64,000 nucleotides of DNA from Nocardia blacklockiae (GCF_015477355.1 NZ_JADLRJ010000001.1:310001-374000); one strand, 5' to 3'; positions 45,035 to 55,246 are shown, counted from the first letter of the stretch. The notes: generated from the sequence alone by a model not told the origin. Numbers and translations: made by a program.

Positions 45035-45219
45035 AGGTCACCGTCGACGACGACCGGTGCCGTGGCCACGGCGTGTGCCTCGGATTGTGCCCCGAGGTCT
45101 TCGATCTGACCGATTACGGCTACGCCGAGGTGACCGTCACCGATGTGCCCGAGGAGCATCAGCAGGCGGTGCGGGAGGCGGAGCAGGCCTGCCCGGAGCG
45201 GGCCATCGTGATCGAGTAG
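45031..45219 (+). CDS. Ferredoxin of P450-partner type
   Basis: 62 aa, ATGA overlap with the P450. Cluster ligands Cys10 and Cys16 in CRGHGVC and the distal Cys in ACPERA make the [3Fe-4S] pattern in which His13 replaces the usual second Cys. An additional Cys20 (LGLCPEVF) occupies a position that is Ala in many relatives, including the protein at 50159. It could affect cluster type. Electron donor to the adjacent P450 (inference from coupling). No reductase gene is in the window. Confidence 0.93.
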   Translation: MKVTVDDDRCRGHGVCLGLCPEVFDLTDYGYAEVTVTDVPEEHQQAVREAEQACPERAIVIE

Positions 45220-45257
45220 ACAAGGATGGGGCGTGCCGGGATGACGGATAGCGTTGC

Positions 45258-46058
45258 TTAGTCGTCTTCGGCGAATCCCGTTTCGATGGCGGTGTTCAGG
45301 AGGCCGAGGTCGCCGCCGAGTTCGGCGGCGAGGGCGCGGGCTACCGTCACGTCCTTGCGGAGGAATTCGCCTACCGCGGCGCGGAAGGCGGCGACCGTGC
45401 CGCGGGCCGCGATGCCGGTGAGGGCGCGGCCGGCGGCGCTGGCGTGGGTGAGGGCGGCGAGCAGGGCGGATTCGTCGAGGCCGAGTTGGGCGCCGAAGCG
45501 GACCGCGTCGGCGACCAGGCCGATCTGGGCGGCGAACAAGGCGTTGTTGACCAGTTTGACGCGCTGGCCGGAACCCAGCGGGCCGACGTGCAGGATCGGA
45601 TCGGCGTAGGCGGACAACGCTTCTCGCGCCCGGGTCACCGCGGCGTCGGTGCCGCCGGCGAAGACGGTCAGCGTGCCCGCCGCGATGTCGTGCGGTCCGC
45701 CGCTCACCGGCGCGTCGACGACCTCGATGCCGTGCGGGACGGCCGCGGCGGCGACGGCGGCCGCGGTGTCGGGACTGCCGGTGGTGTGCAGGATCAGTGT
45801 CGCGCCGCGCGGCAGCGTGGCCAGCAGCGGGCCGTCCAGGCACACCGCGCGGACCTGGTCGTCGGTGAAGACGCACACCACGGCGATGTCGGCGTCGCGC
45901 AGGCCGTCGACGGTCTCCACCGGGTGCGCGCCGAATTCCGTGAGGACAGCGCGGGTTTCGGCGGACCGGCCGAGCGCGCGGACCGTGTGTCCGGCACCCG
46001 CCAGCCGCCGGACCATCGGCAGCCCCATGCGTCCGACGCCCACGAATCCGATCGGCAC
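45258..46058 (-). CDS. 3-hydroxyisobutyrate dehydrogenase-like NAD(P) oxidoreductase (second of twins)
   Basis: 266 aa from GTG 46058, chosen because GAGGAG lies 7 bp upstream; ATG 46085 is in frame but places that ribosome site inside the gene. Motifs: GFVGVGRMGLPM (Rossmann), DAPVSGG (substrate), catalytic Lys in GQRVKLVNNALF. Beta-hydroxyacid dehydrogenases oxidise 3-hydroxy acids to semialdehydes. Related to but clearly diverged from the gene immediately upstream. Last gene of the 51103-45258 operon and convergent with the ferredoxin gene. Confidence 0.9.
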   Translation of the reverse strand: MPIGFVGVGRMGLPMVRRLAGAGHTVRALGRSAETRAVLTEFGAHPVETVDGLRDADIAVVCVFTDDQVRAVCLDGPLLATLPRGATLILHTTGSPDTAAAVAAAAVPHGIEVVDAPVSGGPHDIAAGTLTVFAGGTDAAVTRAREALSAYADPILHVGPLGSGQRVKLVNNALFAAQIGLVADAVRFGAQLGLDESALLAALTHASAAGRALTGIAARGTVAAFRAAVGEFLRKDVTVARALAAELGGDLGLLNTAIETGFAEDD

Positions 46059-46115
46059 GGGAGTCTCCTCAGGTGGTTCCGGCATTGGCGCGCAAGCGAT
46101 CTCGGGACGCGCCGG

Positions 46116-46934
46116 TCAGCGCGTCCGGTCCATCAGGGCCAGGGTGGCGTCGGCGGCGTCGAGCACGATGCCCGGATCCACGCCCGCCGTCTCCGCCAGC
46201 CGCGCGACCAGACCGACGTCCTTGCGGAGCAGGTCACCGGCGTGCTGGGCCAAGCGGTCCAGCGTGCCGCCCGCCGCGGTGATCCGGCCCAGCGCGAAGC
46301 TGTTCGCGGTGCCGTGCGTGATCACCTCGCCGAGCCGGTCGGGGCTGATGCCCAGCGCCTTCCCGAGCGTCAGCGTGCTCATCGCGGTCGACAGGTTCGC
46401 GGTGAAGAGCAGGTTGTTGAGCAGCTTGGTGGCCTGCCCCGCGCCGACGTCACCCAGGTGCACGATCGGGTTCGCGTAGGTCTCGAACACCGGGCGGGCG
46501 CGCTCGACGGCCTCGGTCGCACCGCCCGCCATCACCAGCAGGGTGCCGGCCGCCGCCGCCGGGCCGCCGCCGCTCACCGGCGCGTCGATGAGCGAGACCT
46601 GCTGCGCGGCAGCGGTTTCCGCGAGTGCCCGGCAGGTGTCCGGGTGGACGGTGGAGTGCACCGCGACGATCGACCCCGGCGCCAGCCCGGCCAGCACACC
46701 GCGCTCGCCGGTCAGCACCTCGCGCACGTCGTCGTCGCCGACCACGCACAGGCAGACCAGGTCGCTGCGGGCGGCCAGGTCGGCGGGGGAGTCGGCGGTG
46801 GCGGCCCGGGTGTCGGCGAAGGGCTCGAGCGAGGAAGCCCGGCGCGCCCACAGCGTGGTGGGGTGGCCGCTCTCGGCGATGCGGCGGGCCATCGGCCCGC
46901 CCTGGCTCCCCAGTCCGATGAATCCGACTCGCAT
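46116..46934 (-). CDS. 3-hydroxyisobutyrate dehydrogenase-like NAD(P) oxidoreductase (first of twins)
   Basis: 272 aa; ATG shares a base with the DoxX-like gene's stop (TGATG). Motifs: GFIGLGSQGGPM, DAPVSGGGPAAAAGTLLVMAGG, catalytic Lys in GQATKLLNNLLF, then the all-alpha C-terminal domain with LLRKDVGLVA. The Rossmann loop has SQGG where the twin has RMGL. Probably handles a 3-hydroxy acid or hydroxymethyl group arising from side-chain cleavage. Confidence 0.91.
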   Translation of the reverse strand: MRVGFIGLGSQGGPMARRIAESGHPTTLWARRASSLEPFADTRAATADSPADLAARSDLVCLCVVGDDDVREVLTGERGVLAGLAPGSIVAVHSTVHPDTCRALAETAAAQQVSLIDAPVSGGGPAAAAGTLLVMAGGATEAVERARPVFETYANPIVHLGDVGAGQATKLLNNLLFTANLSTAMSTLTLGKALGISPDRLGEVITHGTANSFALGRITAAGGTLDRLAQHAGDLLRKDVGLVARLAETAGVDPGIVLDAADATLALMDRTR

Positions 46935-47461
46935 CAGCGCACCTCGTCCTGCACAGCGGTCGTCGTTTCGGCAGGGGCCGGGCGGTAGAAGACGGCGAGC
47001 AGCCCGGCGGTGGCGGCCACGCCCAGGATCAGGGCGATACCGCCGCCCGCCCATCCGGTGATCTCGATGCCCGCCGCGTGATCCACCGACAGCCACCCGG
47101 GACCGAGCAGGCCCAGCGCCAGCGCGACGACCGCCAGCACGAGCACGTACTCGTAGCCCTCCTCGAACACAAAGAACCCGTTGCGCCGGTGCGCCAGCAG
47201 CCCGGCCACCAGCATCACCGACACGATCGCCGCCGCGGCGAACGGGGTGAGCAGCCCCAGCGCCAGCAGCACGCCCGCGGCCACCTCGGTGAGCACGCTC
47301 AGCCACGCCTGCAGGACGCCGTTGCGCAGTCCGAGCGAGGCGAACCACCCTGCCGTGCCCGCGATCTTCCCGCCGCCGAGCCAGTGATTGACGCCGTGCG
47401 CGATCATGGTGCCGCCCACGACCAGTCGCAGCAGCAGCAGCGCTACATCGCCGACCGCCAT
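46934..47461 (-). CDS. DoxX-family membrane protein
   Basis: 175 aa, integral membrane. Four or five hydrophobic spans are visible: around residues 5-25 (VALLLLRLVVGGTMIAHG), 48-72, 75-92, 105-125 and 138-160. The N-terminal LRLVVGGTMIAHGVNHWLGG resembles DoxX/SURF4-like proteins. ATG overlaps the hydrolase stop (TAATG), with GGGAGG just before. Function in the pathway is unclear; DoxX proteins have been linked to quinone redox or to export of thiols. It is the only membrane protein recognised in the window. Confidence 0.85.
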   Translation of the reverse strand: MAVGDVALLLLRLVVGGTMIAHGVNHWLGGGKIAGTAGWFASLGLRNGVLQAWLSVLTEVAAGVLLALGLLTPFAAAAIVSVMLVAGLLAHRRNGFFVFEEGYEYVLVLAVVALALGLLGPGWLSVDHAAGIEITGWAGGGIALILGVAATAGLLAVFYRPAPAETTTAVQDEVR

Positions 47462-48426
47462 TACCCCACCTCCCTGGCGGCATTCGCGCCGCCGTCGAAT
47501 TGTGTTGCGGGACCGGAGAACCCGCCGGTCGCCGCGGCCACCACGCACTCCTCCACGAACGAGAGCAGCTTCAGGTGGTAGGCCGCCGCCGTGTGGCCCA
47601 GGCTGATGTTGTGCCCGGTGTTCGGCTGGAGATTGAGTACCACCCGCGTCGCCGCGGAGAACAGCGCGGCGATGCCGGTCAGGTCCTCCGGGTCGTTGCG
47701 CCACACCGTTTCATGGTCGCCGACCGTCCAGCGCACCGGTATCCGCACCCGCGCCGCCAGCCGCGGCAGCTCCCGCTCGGGCCAGTCGGTGATCGCGGCG
47801 GCCTCGAGTCGCGGGCCGGGCACGCCGATGGCCGCGCCGCCCACCAGCTCCGGCGGATACAGCTCGGCGGGCCGCCACAGCAGCGCGCCCAGCCCGGCCG
47901 GGCGGGTGCCCGCCGGCCGCGGAGCCCACAGGATGCGTTGCGCGTCAGGGTGATGCGTGCGCCCGGTCCCGGCCAGTTCCAGTCCGAGGAGGTCGCGTCC
48001 GCGCGGATCCTCGGCGGCCATGCGCAGCGCGAGTTCGCAGCCGGCCGAATGCGCCAGCAGGAACACGCCCGCCCCGCGCGGCTTGCCCGCGAGATGCGCC
48101 TCGACGCCGCCGTACATCAGCTCGACGCGCCGCCGCGCCGGCGTCAGCCGATCCGCGAACGGTCCCGAACTCCCGTAGCCGGGCCGGTCCAGGGCCAGCA
48201 CCGTGTAGCCGAGCCGGGCCGCGAGCCGCAGCAGCGACAGTTCCGGATGGCCGGGGCAGTCGAAATACGCCGCGGTGGTGGCCCCGCCGTGCAGCGCGAC
48301 CAGCACCGCCCGCGGCGAGGGCACCTCGGCCAGCAGGCCCGACACCGGAATGCCGCCGACCTCGGCGACCACGGCCTCGGGTTCGGGCGCGCCCGCCGGA
48401 AGCAGTTCGGGTTGCGTCAGTGTCAT
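47461..48426 (-). CDS. Alpha/beta-hydrolase
   Basis: 321 aa, cytoplasmic (no signal). HGG oxyanion strand in VALHGGATTAAYFD, the nucleophile elbow LLAHSAGCEL (Ser of AHSAG), a candidate acid in WTVGDHE, and the catalytic His in PNTGHNISLG. Start ATG 48426, 25 bp after the DUF35-Ltp2 fusion gene. Could hydrolyse an ester, a lactone or a CoA thioester. Esters from the BVMO are obvious candidates, but it is not in that operon. Confidence 0.89.
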   Translation of the reverse strand: MTLTQPELLPAGAPEPEAVVAEVGGIPVSGLLAEVPSPRAVLVALHGGATTAAYFDCPGHPELSLLRLAARLGYTVLALDRPGYGSSGPFADRLTPARRRVELMYGGVEAHLAGKPRGAGVFLLAHSAGCELALRMAAEDPRGRDLLGLELAGTGRTHHPDAQRILWAPRPAGTRPAGLGALLWRPAELYPPELVGGAAIGVPGPRLEAAAITDWPERELPRLAARVRIPVRWTVGDHETVWRNDPEDLTGIAALFSAATRVVLNLQPNTGHNISLGHTAAAYHLKLLSFVEECVVAAATGGFSGPATQFDGGANAAREVG

Positions 48427-48451
48427 TGCGCGCCAGTCGCTTTCACGGCGA

Positions 48452-50134
48452 TCAGTCTTCCGTCCGCAGCAGCATCACGCCGCCGGGCGTGAGGCCGCCG
48501 CTCGACACCACCGCGACCCGCGCGCCGGGCACCTGCCGGGCGCCCGCCGCGCCGCGCAACTGCACGATCGCCTCGTGCACCAGGCCCATGCCGTGGGTGC
48601 GCCCGTGCGAGAGCTGGCCGCCGTGGGTGTTGACCGGGATGACGCCGTCGCGGGCGATGGCCTTGCCGCCGTCCAGGAAATCCTTCGCCTCGCCGATGCC
48701 GCAGAAGCCCAGCGCCTCGATCCAGGACAGGCAGTTGAAGGTGAACCCGTCGTAGAGTTCGGCGACGTCGACATCGCCGGGGCGCAGCGAGGTGCGCGTC
48801 CACAGGTGCGCGGCCGGGCCGAGCACCTGCGGTTCGTGGGTCAGCGTGCTCTGGTCCCACTCGAGACGCTCGACGATCTGGGTGCCCACCGCCTCCACCA
48901 GCACCGGCGGATTCGGCAGATCCCGCGCGGCGTCGCGCGCGGACACGATCACCGCGATCGCGCCGTCGCAGGGCACGTCGCAGTCGTACAGACCGAACGG
49001 CGTGGTGATGGGGCGGGCGGTGAGGTAGTCGTCCATGGTGAGCGGGTCGCGGTAGACCGCGGTCGGTTCCAACTCGGCGTTCGCGCGCTGGTTGAGCGCG
49101 ATCCAGCCGAGCGTCTCGCGAGTGGTGCCGTAGCGGTGGAAGTGCCGCTGCGCGTTCTGCGCCAGGGTGTGCGCGGCCGAGGTGGCGCCGAAGGGCGTCA
49201 TCCAGCTGGTGGTGCGCCCGCCCGACGGCGTGATCCGGCCGGTCTTCATCAGCTCGTTGAACGTCGCCTCCCACAGGGTGCGGAAGCACAGCACGTGCCG
49301 GGCCAGGCCCGCCGCCACCGCCGTCATCGCGGCGATCACCGAACCGCCCGGGCCGAAGGTCTCGATGCCGCCGTTGTGCCAGGTGGGCCGCAGGCCGAGC
49401 GCGGCCGCCAGCGCGGTGACGCCGCCCTCGCCGAAACCGCCCAGATTGCCGCCGCCGGGATAGGTTGCGAGACCGTCGATGTCGTCGAGGGTCAGGCCGG
49501 CGTCGGCGACGGCGCGCTCGCACGCCGCCACCGTCAACTCCAGCGGCGGCACCATCAGCCGCCGCCCCAGCCGCGACATGCCGATGCCGGTCAGCGCGAC
49601 CTCGTCCTCGAACTTCGCCTGCCGGATCATCGGCCGCACGTACTCGCCGAACCGGGCCGGATCGATCTCGTCGACCGGCAGCGGCGCGGGCGCGCCCGGC
49701 TCGGCGGCGGGCCGGAACAGCGGCAGCCAGACGTCGTCGTCCTGCCGGAACACGACCTCGAGCCGCATGCCCAGCGCCAGCTCGTCGGGGTCGGCGTCGA
49801 TGATGTTGGTGGTCAACCGAACTCGCGGATCCTCCACCAGCGCCACCTGCGCCACCACGTACGGCGGCGACAGGCCGGGCACCGCGAAGCGGTGGTTCAC
49901 GGTGAAGCTCGACAGCACCGCCGCACCCGAGACCTCCCGCACGCCCAGGTCGTGCCCGCGGCAGTACCGGCACACCGGTTGCGGCGGGTGGATCAGCGCG
50001 GCGCAGGACCGGCACTCCTGGATCCGCAGCGTGCCGTCGGCCCCCGCGGTCCAGAAGAATTCGGTGTCGGGGGTGAGCAGCGGCAGTGGCCGCCCCGACG
50101 GCTCGGCCCGCGCTGCCGGGGTCTGGTCGGCCAC
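48452..50134 (-). CDS. DUF35 OB-fold/Zn-ribbon protein fused to an Ltp2-like thiolase-fold aldolase
   Basis: 560 aa. Residues 41-58 form a rubredoxin-like zinc ribbon (Cys41, 44, 55, 58 in CRSC and CRYC). An OB domain follows to ~150, then a thiolase fold from ~178. The thiolase Cys is lost: ETFGPGG stands where SCPx thiolases have ENSCATG. The GHP loop is replaced by LSHGRTHGMG. This is how Ltp2, the retro-aldolase of steroid side chains, differs from thiolases. Ltp2 works only with the DUF35 domain of a second protein; here both are one chain. Retro-aldol release of an acyl-CoA is inferred. Confidence 0.87.
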   Translation of the reverse strand: MADQTPAARAEPSGRPLPLLTPDTEFFWTAGADGTLRIQECRSCAALIHPPQPVCRYCRGHDLGVREVSGAAVLSSFTVNHRFAVPGLSPPYVVAQVALVEDPRVRLTTNIIDADPDELALGMRLEVVFRQDDDVWLPLFRPAAEPGAPAPLPVDEIDPARFGEYVRPMIRQAKFEDEVALTGIGMSRLGRRLMVPPLELTVAACERAVADAGLTLDDIDGLATYPGGGNLGGFGEGGVTALAAALGLRPTWHNGGIETFGPGGSVIAAMTAVAAGLARHVLCFRTLWEATFNELMKTGRITPSGGRTTSWMTPFGATSAAHTLAQNAQRHFHRYGTTRETLGWIALNQRANAELEPTAVYRDPLTMDDYLTARPITTPFGLYDCDVPCDGAIAVIVSARDAARDLPNPPVLVEAVGTQIVERLEWDQSTLTHEPQVLGPAAHLWTRTSLRPGDVDVAELYDGFTFNCLSWIEALGFCGIGEAKDFLDGGKAIARDGVIPVNTHGGQLSHGRTHGMGLVHEAIVQLRGAAGARQVPGARVAVVSSGGLTPGGVMLLRTED

Positions 50135-50158
50135 GGCGTCTCCTCGTGCTGTCGCGGA

Positions 50159-50353
50159 TTATTCGGTGATCGCGATGGCGCGTTCGGGGCAGGAGTGCAC
50201 GGCCTCGCGCACCTGCTCGCGCTGATCGTCGGGGACCGTCTCGTCGACCGGCGACGAATGGCCGTCGATCTCACTGAGCTCGAACGCCTTCGGGGCGATC
50301 ATCGCGCACAGCGTGTGCCCTTGGCAGCGTTCCTGATCGACATGGACCTTCAC
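50159..50353 (-). CDS. [3Fe-4S]-type ferredoxin
   Basis: 64 aa. Ligands Cys10 and Cys16 in CQGHTLC with the third in SCPERA; the position of the extra Cys20 of the other ferredoxin is Ala-Pro here, the standard form. ATG about 42 bp after the SDR stop. No P450 is adjacent; possible clients are the P450 at 43739 or the Rieske oxygenases. Embedded in an operon of soluble enzymes, so it may serve a redox partner encoded elsewhere. Confidence 0.93.
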   Translation of the reverse strand: MKVHVDQERCQGHTLCAMIAPKAFELSEIDGHSSPVDETVPDDQREQVREAVHSCPERAIAITE

Positions 50354-50395
50354 GATGTGGTTCCTCTCGGATGTGACGGCGGCTGCGCGCCGGGC

Positions 50396-51103
50396 TCAGG
50401 TGTTGCGCCCGCCGTTGACGCCGATGATCTGGCCGGTGATGTACCCCGCCTCCTCGGAGATGAGGAACGCGCAGGCGGCGGCGATGTCGGCGGGCGTGCC
50501 GACGCGGCGGACCGGGGTGCGCTGGATGTGGTCCTCGACCGAACCGCCCAGCCGGCGCGCCTCTTCGGAGCGCCGCAGCATCGGGGTGTCGATGAAGCCG
50601 GGCGGCACCGCGTTGACCGTGATGCCCGAGGGCCCGAGTTCGAGCGCCAGCGCCTTGGTGAGCCCGTTGACCGCCGACTTGGCCGACACGTAGTGCGACA
50701 TGAACGGCTGGCCCGAATGCGTGCTCGACGACGAGATGTTGACGATGCGCCCCCAGCCCGCCGCCAGCATGTCCGGCAATACCGCCTGCACGCAATGGAA
50801 TACGCCGTTGAGGTTGACGTCGACGACGCGCTGCCACTCGGCGAAGGAGATGTTCTGGAACCGCTTGAAGCCGTCCACGCCCGCCGCGTTCACCAGCACC
50901 GTGACCGGGCCCAGCTTGTCGCGCACGGCCGTCAGCGCCGCGGCGATCTCCTCGGGGTCGGTGACGTCGGCGCGGAAGGCGAGATCGTCGTCGGCGGGCG
51001 GGTTGAGATCCAGTGCGGCGACGTGGAATCCGTCGCTGCGCAGGCGTTGCGCGATGCCCAGGCCGATGCCGGAGGCGCCGCCGGTGACCACTGCCGTCTT
51101 CAC
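50396..51103 (-). CDS. SDR oxidoreductase
   Basis: 235 aa from GTG 51103 (VKTAVVTGG); GGAGAAAGG precedes it. A longer frame to 51220 would run through the B4 operator and is rejected. Motifs: TGGASGIGLGIA, NAAG, NISSSS (Ser) and YVSAK (Tyr/Lys), end GYITGQIIGVNGG. It closely resembles the SDR at 3185 in the middle region (FHCVQAVLPDMLAAGWGRIV against FHCVQAAVPDMIAAGWGRVV); they are paralogues. First gene of a seven-gene operon ending at 45258. Confidence 0.93.
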   Translation of the reverse strand: MKTAVVTGGASGIGLGIAQRLRSDGFHVAALDLNPPADDDLAFRADVTDPEEIAAALTAVRDKLGPVTVLVNAAGVDGFKRFQNISFAEWQRVVDVNLNGVFHCVQAVLPDMLAAGWGRIVNISSSSTHSGQPFMSHYVSAKSAVNGLTKALALELGPSGITVNAVPPGFIDTPMLRRSEEARRLGGSVEDHIQRTPVRRVGTPADIAAACAFLISEEAGYITGQIIGVNGGRNT

Positions 51104-51165
51104 GCTGTGCGCCTTTCTCCGGTGGTTCGGTCGGCCGTCGCGGGAGCGCGGGTAGTGTCGAGCAC

Positions 51166-51201
51166 AAGAATCTCCCTTCCGAGTATGAGAACCGTACTCT
51201 C
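51166..51201. promoter_or_regulatory. Operator-like site B4
   Basis: GAGAAC-CGT-ACTCTC at 51187-51201, with a weak upstream half AAGAAT at 51166. Centres are about 21 bp apart. It lies 84 bp upstream of the SDR gene that opens the 51103-45258 operon. Confidence 0.6.
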
Positions 51202-51320
51202 GTCTCGTTCGGGTCCGCAAGGGTCGCGGTGTCGGGTGGTTGCGGTCCCGTGACCACGCCCGTTCCTGGAATCGCCCGCGCGCTGGCGGATTGTGGCGAG
51301 TTGTTACGGCCCAGGCGTAT

Positions 51321-51357
51321 GAATGTTACATTCTCTGATATTGAGAATGAAGTTTCC
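51321..51357. promoter_or_regulatory. Operator-like site B5
   Basis: ATTCTC (51330-51335), 7 bp, GAGAAT (51343-51348), GAA, GTTTCC. The left part also forms a GAATG-TTA-CATTC dyad at 51321-51333. It ends 21 bp before the ATG of the ALDH at 51379. Confidence 0.66.
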
Positions 51358-51378
51358 ACAGATCGGCGAGGAGACGGG

Positions 51379-52841
<1,463 letters not shown>

Positions 52842-52845
<4 letters not shown>

Positions 52846-54050
52846 GCAAGCCGCTGGCGGGCATCCGGGTGCTCGAGGTCGCGATGTACGGGTTCGTCCC
52901 GTCCGCGGGCGCGGTGCTGTCGGACTGGGGCGCGGACGTGGTGAAGGTCGAGCACGCCGTCACCGGCGACCCGCAGCGCGGGCTGCGGCAGGTGGGCGCG
53001 TTCAAGGTCGAGGGCGACCCGAATCCCAATGTGGAGCACGCCAATCGGGGCAAGCGCAGCATCGGCGTCGACATGTCGGTCGCCGAGGGGCGCGAGGTGA
53101 TCCTCGACCTGGCGCGGCGTGCCGACGTCTTCCTCACCAGCTTCCTGCCGCAGGCGCGCGCCAAGTTCGGCATCGACCTCGACGACATCCGCGCGGTGAA
53201 TCCGAGCATCGTCTACGCCCGCGGCAGCGCGCTGGGGCCGCGCGGCGTCGAATCCGAGCGCGGCGGCTACGACATGACCGCCTTCTGGTGCCGCGGCGGC
53301 GTCGCGGCGACCGTCACGCCGCCCAGCGTGGAGGGCATGATCCAGCCGCCCGGACCGGCGTTCGGCGACACCATCTCCGGCACCAATCTCGCCGGGGGCA
53401 TCGCGGCCGCGCTGCTGAAGCGGGAGCGGACCGGGGAGCCGTCGGTCGTCGACGTCTCGCTGCTGGGCAGCGGACTGTGGTCGATCGGCCACACCGTGGC
53501 GCTCTCGGCGTATCAGGACGAGCCGATGGTGGCGCCGGTGCCCGGCGCGCACGGCGCGCCCACCAATCCGCTGTCGGGCCTGTACGCCACCGCCGACGAC
53601 CGCTACCTGTCGTTCGTGATGTTGCAGCCGGCCAAGTTCTGGGCCGACGTGTGCCGTCACATCGACCGCCCCGAACTGGCCGACGACCCGCGCTTCGCCG
53701 ACGCCGCGAAGATCGCCGAGCACACCGCGGACGCCGTGGACATCCTGCGCGAGGTCATCAAGGGCCGCACGCTGGCCGAGTGGACCGAGCGCTTCGCCAC
53801 CCTGGCCGGGCCGTGGGCGCCGGTGCAGGACTCGCGGCAGGTCGCCGCCGACGCGCAGATCCGCGCCAACGAATACCTGCTGCCCGCAGGCGAATTGGAG
53901 CTGGTGTCCAGCCCGGTGCAGTTCGACGTGAGCGCGCCGGAGCTGCGGCCCGGTCCCGCCTTCGCCGCGCAGACCGAGGAGGTCCTGCTCGAACTCGGGC
54001 TGGACTGGGACCGCATCATCGCGCTCAAGGCGGCCGGCGCGGTCGCCTAG
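52842..54050 (+). CDS. CaiB/BaiF family III CoA-transferase
   Basis: 402 aa, GTGA overlap with the ALDH. Motifs: LAGIRVLEVAMYGFVPSAGA, SDWGADVVKVEH, NRGKRSIGVDM. The candidate catalytic Asp is in GGYDMTAFWCRGG (about residue 145), with FGDTISGTNLAGGIAAALL after it. Distinct in sequence from the family member at 37938. Would charge an acid produced by the ALDH with CoA, taken from another thioester, without ATP (inference). Confidence 0.92.
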
Positions 54051-54070
54051 GGCGCGCGGAGGAGGCACCG

Positions 54071-55246
54071 ATGCCCTACATCGCGGCGATGGGAACGTAT
54101 CTGCCCTGCTGGGGCAGCCGGGACGCGCGCGTGCCCGGCGACGACGAGGACGCCGTGACCCTGGCGGTCGAGGCCGGGCGCGCGGCGCTGGCCGGGGGCG
54201 TGCCGGTGGAGCGGGTGGTGCTGGTCAGCCGGGAGCTGCCGCTGGTGGAGAGCAGCAACGCCGCGGTGCTGCTGGCCGGGCTCGGGCTGGACCCGGAACT
54301 CGAGGTGATCGAGCGGCTGGGCGGCGCCCCGGCGACGCTCGACGCGCTGAGTTCGGCGCGGCCCCGCACGCTGGTCATCGGCGTCGACCTGGCGCCGGCG
54401 GGCGCGGCGGCGGCGTGGGTGTCCGAACGCGACGGGGTGCAGGTGCGCATCGCCTCCCGGGTGGCGCGCAGCCTGCCCGCCCGCACCCGCAACGCGGTCG
54501 GTGCCGTGCACGACTACGGGGATCCGCGGCTGCTGCACGAACGCGGGCTGGTGGCGTCGCTGTCGGCGGCCTGGCTCGACACACCGGTGGCCGTGGCGGG
54601 CGTCGACCACAAACAGGCTGCGGCGCAATGCCTCACGCCGCCGCGGCTGCCGACGCTGGGCGCCAGTTCCGGGCTGTTCGCGCTGGCGTGGATGGCCGAG
54701 TGGGGCCAGGCCGGGCTGCTGGTCGGGGTGGAGCAGGCGAACCTGTCGGGGGTCACGGTGGTCGCCGGGCCGGTCGGCGTGCGGCGCCGCGAGCCCGCCG
54801 CGCGGAGCCTGCCCGAGGGCGAGTACATCCCGGGCGGGGACCTGCCGATCTCGCTGGCCGCCTACGAGCGGGCGTTCGAGGCCAAGGTGCGGTGGGAGGC
54901 CGGACGCCACGGCGACAGCGGCGAACTGGACTTCCCGCCGCGCTACCGGCTCGGCGCCGATGGGACCCTCAGCACCGACTACACCCTGGTGCCGCTGCCG
55001 CGCACCGGCACCGTCTACGCCGAGACCACCGTGCGGATCCCGGTGCCCGGCTCGCGCAGCCCGTACTCCCTGGTCATGGTCGAACTCGACGACGTCGGCG
55101 TGCGGGCCCTGGCCAAGGTCACCGGCGCGGACCCCGGCACCGTCGGCATCGGCGACCGCGGCCGCATGGTGCTGCGCCGCGTGGCGGTGCGCTCCGGCGT
55201 ACCGGATTACGGCTACGCGTTCGAACCGGCGGGGGAGTCGGGTTGA
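54071..55246 (+). CDS. HMG-CoA-synthase-like thiolase-fold domain fused to OB-fold (DUF35-like) domain
   Basis: 391 aa; GGAGG lies 5 bp before ATG 54071. The N-terminal half (1-270) resembles HMG-CoA synthase/PksG: YIAAMGTYLPCW, VIGVDLAPAG, LGASSGLFALAWMAEW. Where synthases carry the catalytic Cys (ACYGG) it reads ERLGGAPATL, so no nucleophile. From about 290 a DUF35-like OB domain follows: DFPPRYR without the zinc cysteines, then TGTVYAETTV. It precedes an SCPx-type thiolase, so it may be a scaffold or substrate-channelling partner. Catalysis as a synthase looks unlikely. Confidence 0.78.
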   Translation: MPYIAAMGTYLPCWGSRDARVPGDDEDAVTLAVEAGRAALAGGVPVERVVLVSRELPLVESSNAAVLLAGLGLDPELEVIERLGGAPATLDALSSARPRTLVIGVDLAPAGAAAAWVSERDGVQVRIASRVARSLPARTRNAVGAVHDYGDPRLLHERGLVASLSAAWLDTPVAVAGVDHKQAAAQCLTPPRLPTLGASSGLFALAWMAEWGQAGLLVGVEQANLSGVTVVAGPVGVRRREPAARSLPEGEYIPGGDLPISLAAYERAFEAKVRWEAGRHGDSGELDFPPRYRLGADGTLSTDYTLVPLPRTGTVYAETTVRIPVPGSRSPYSLVMVELDDVGVRALAKVTGADPGTVGIGDRGRMVLRRVAVRSGVPDYGYAFEPAGESG

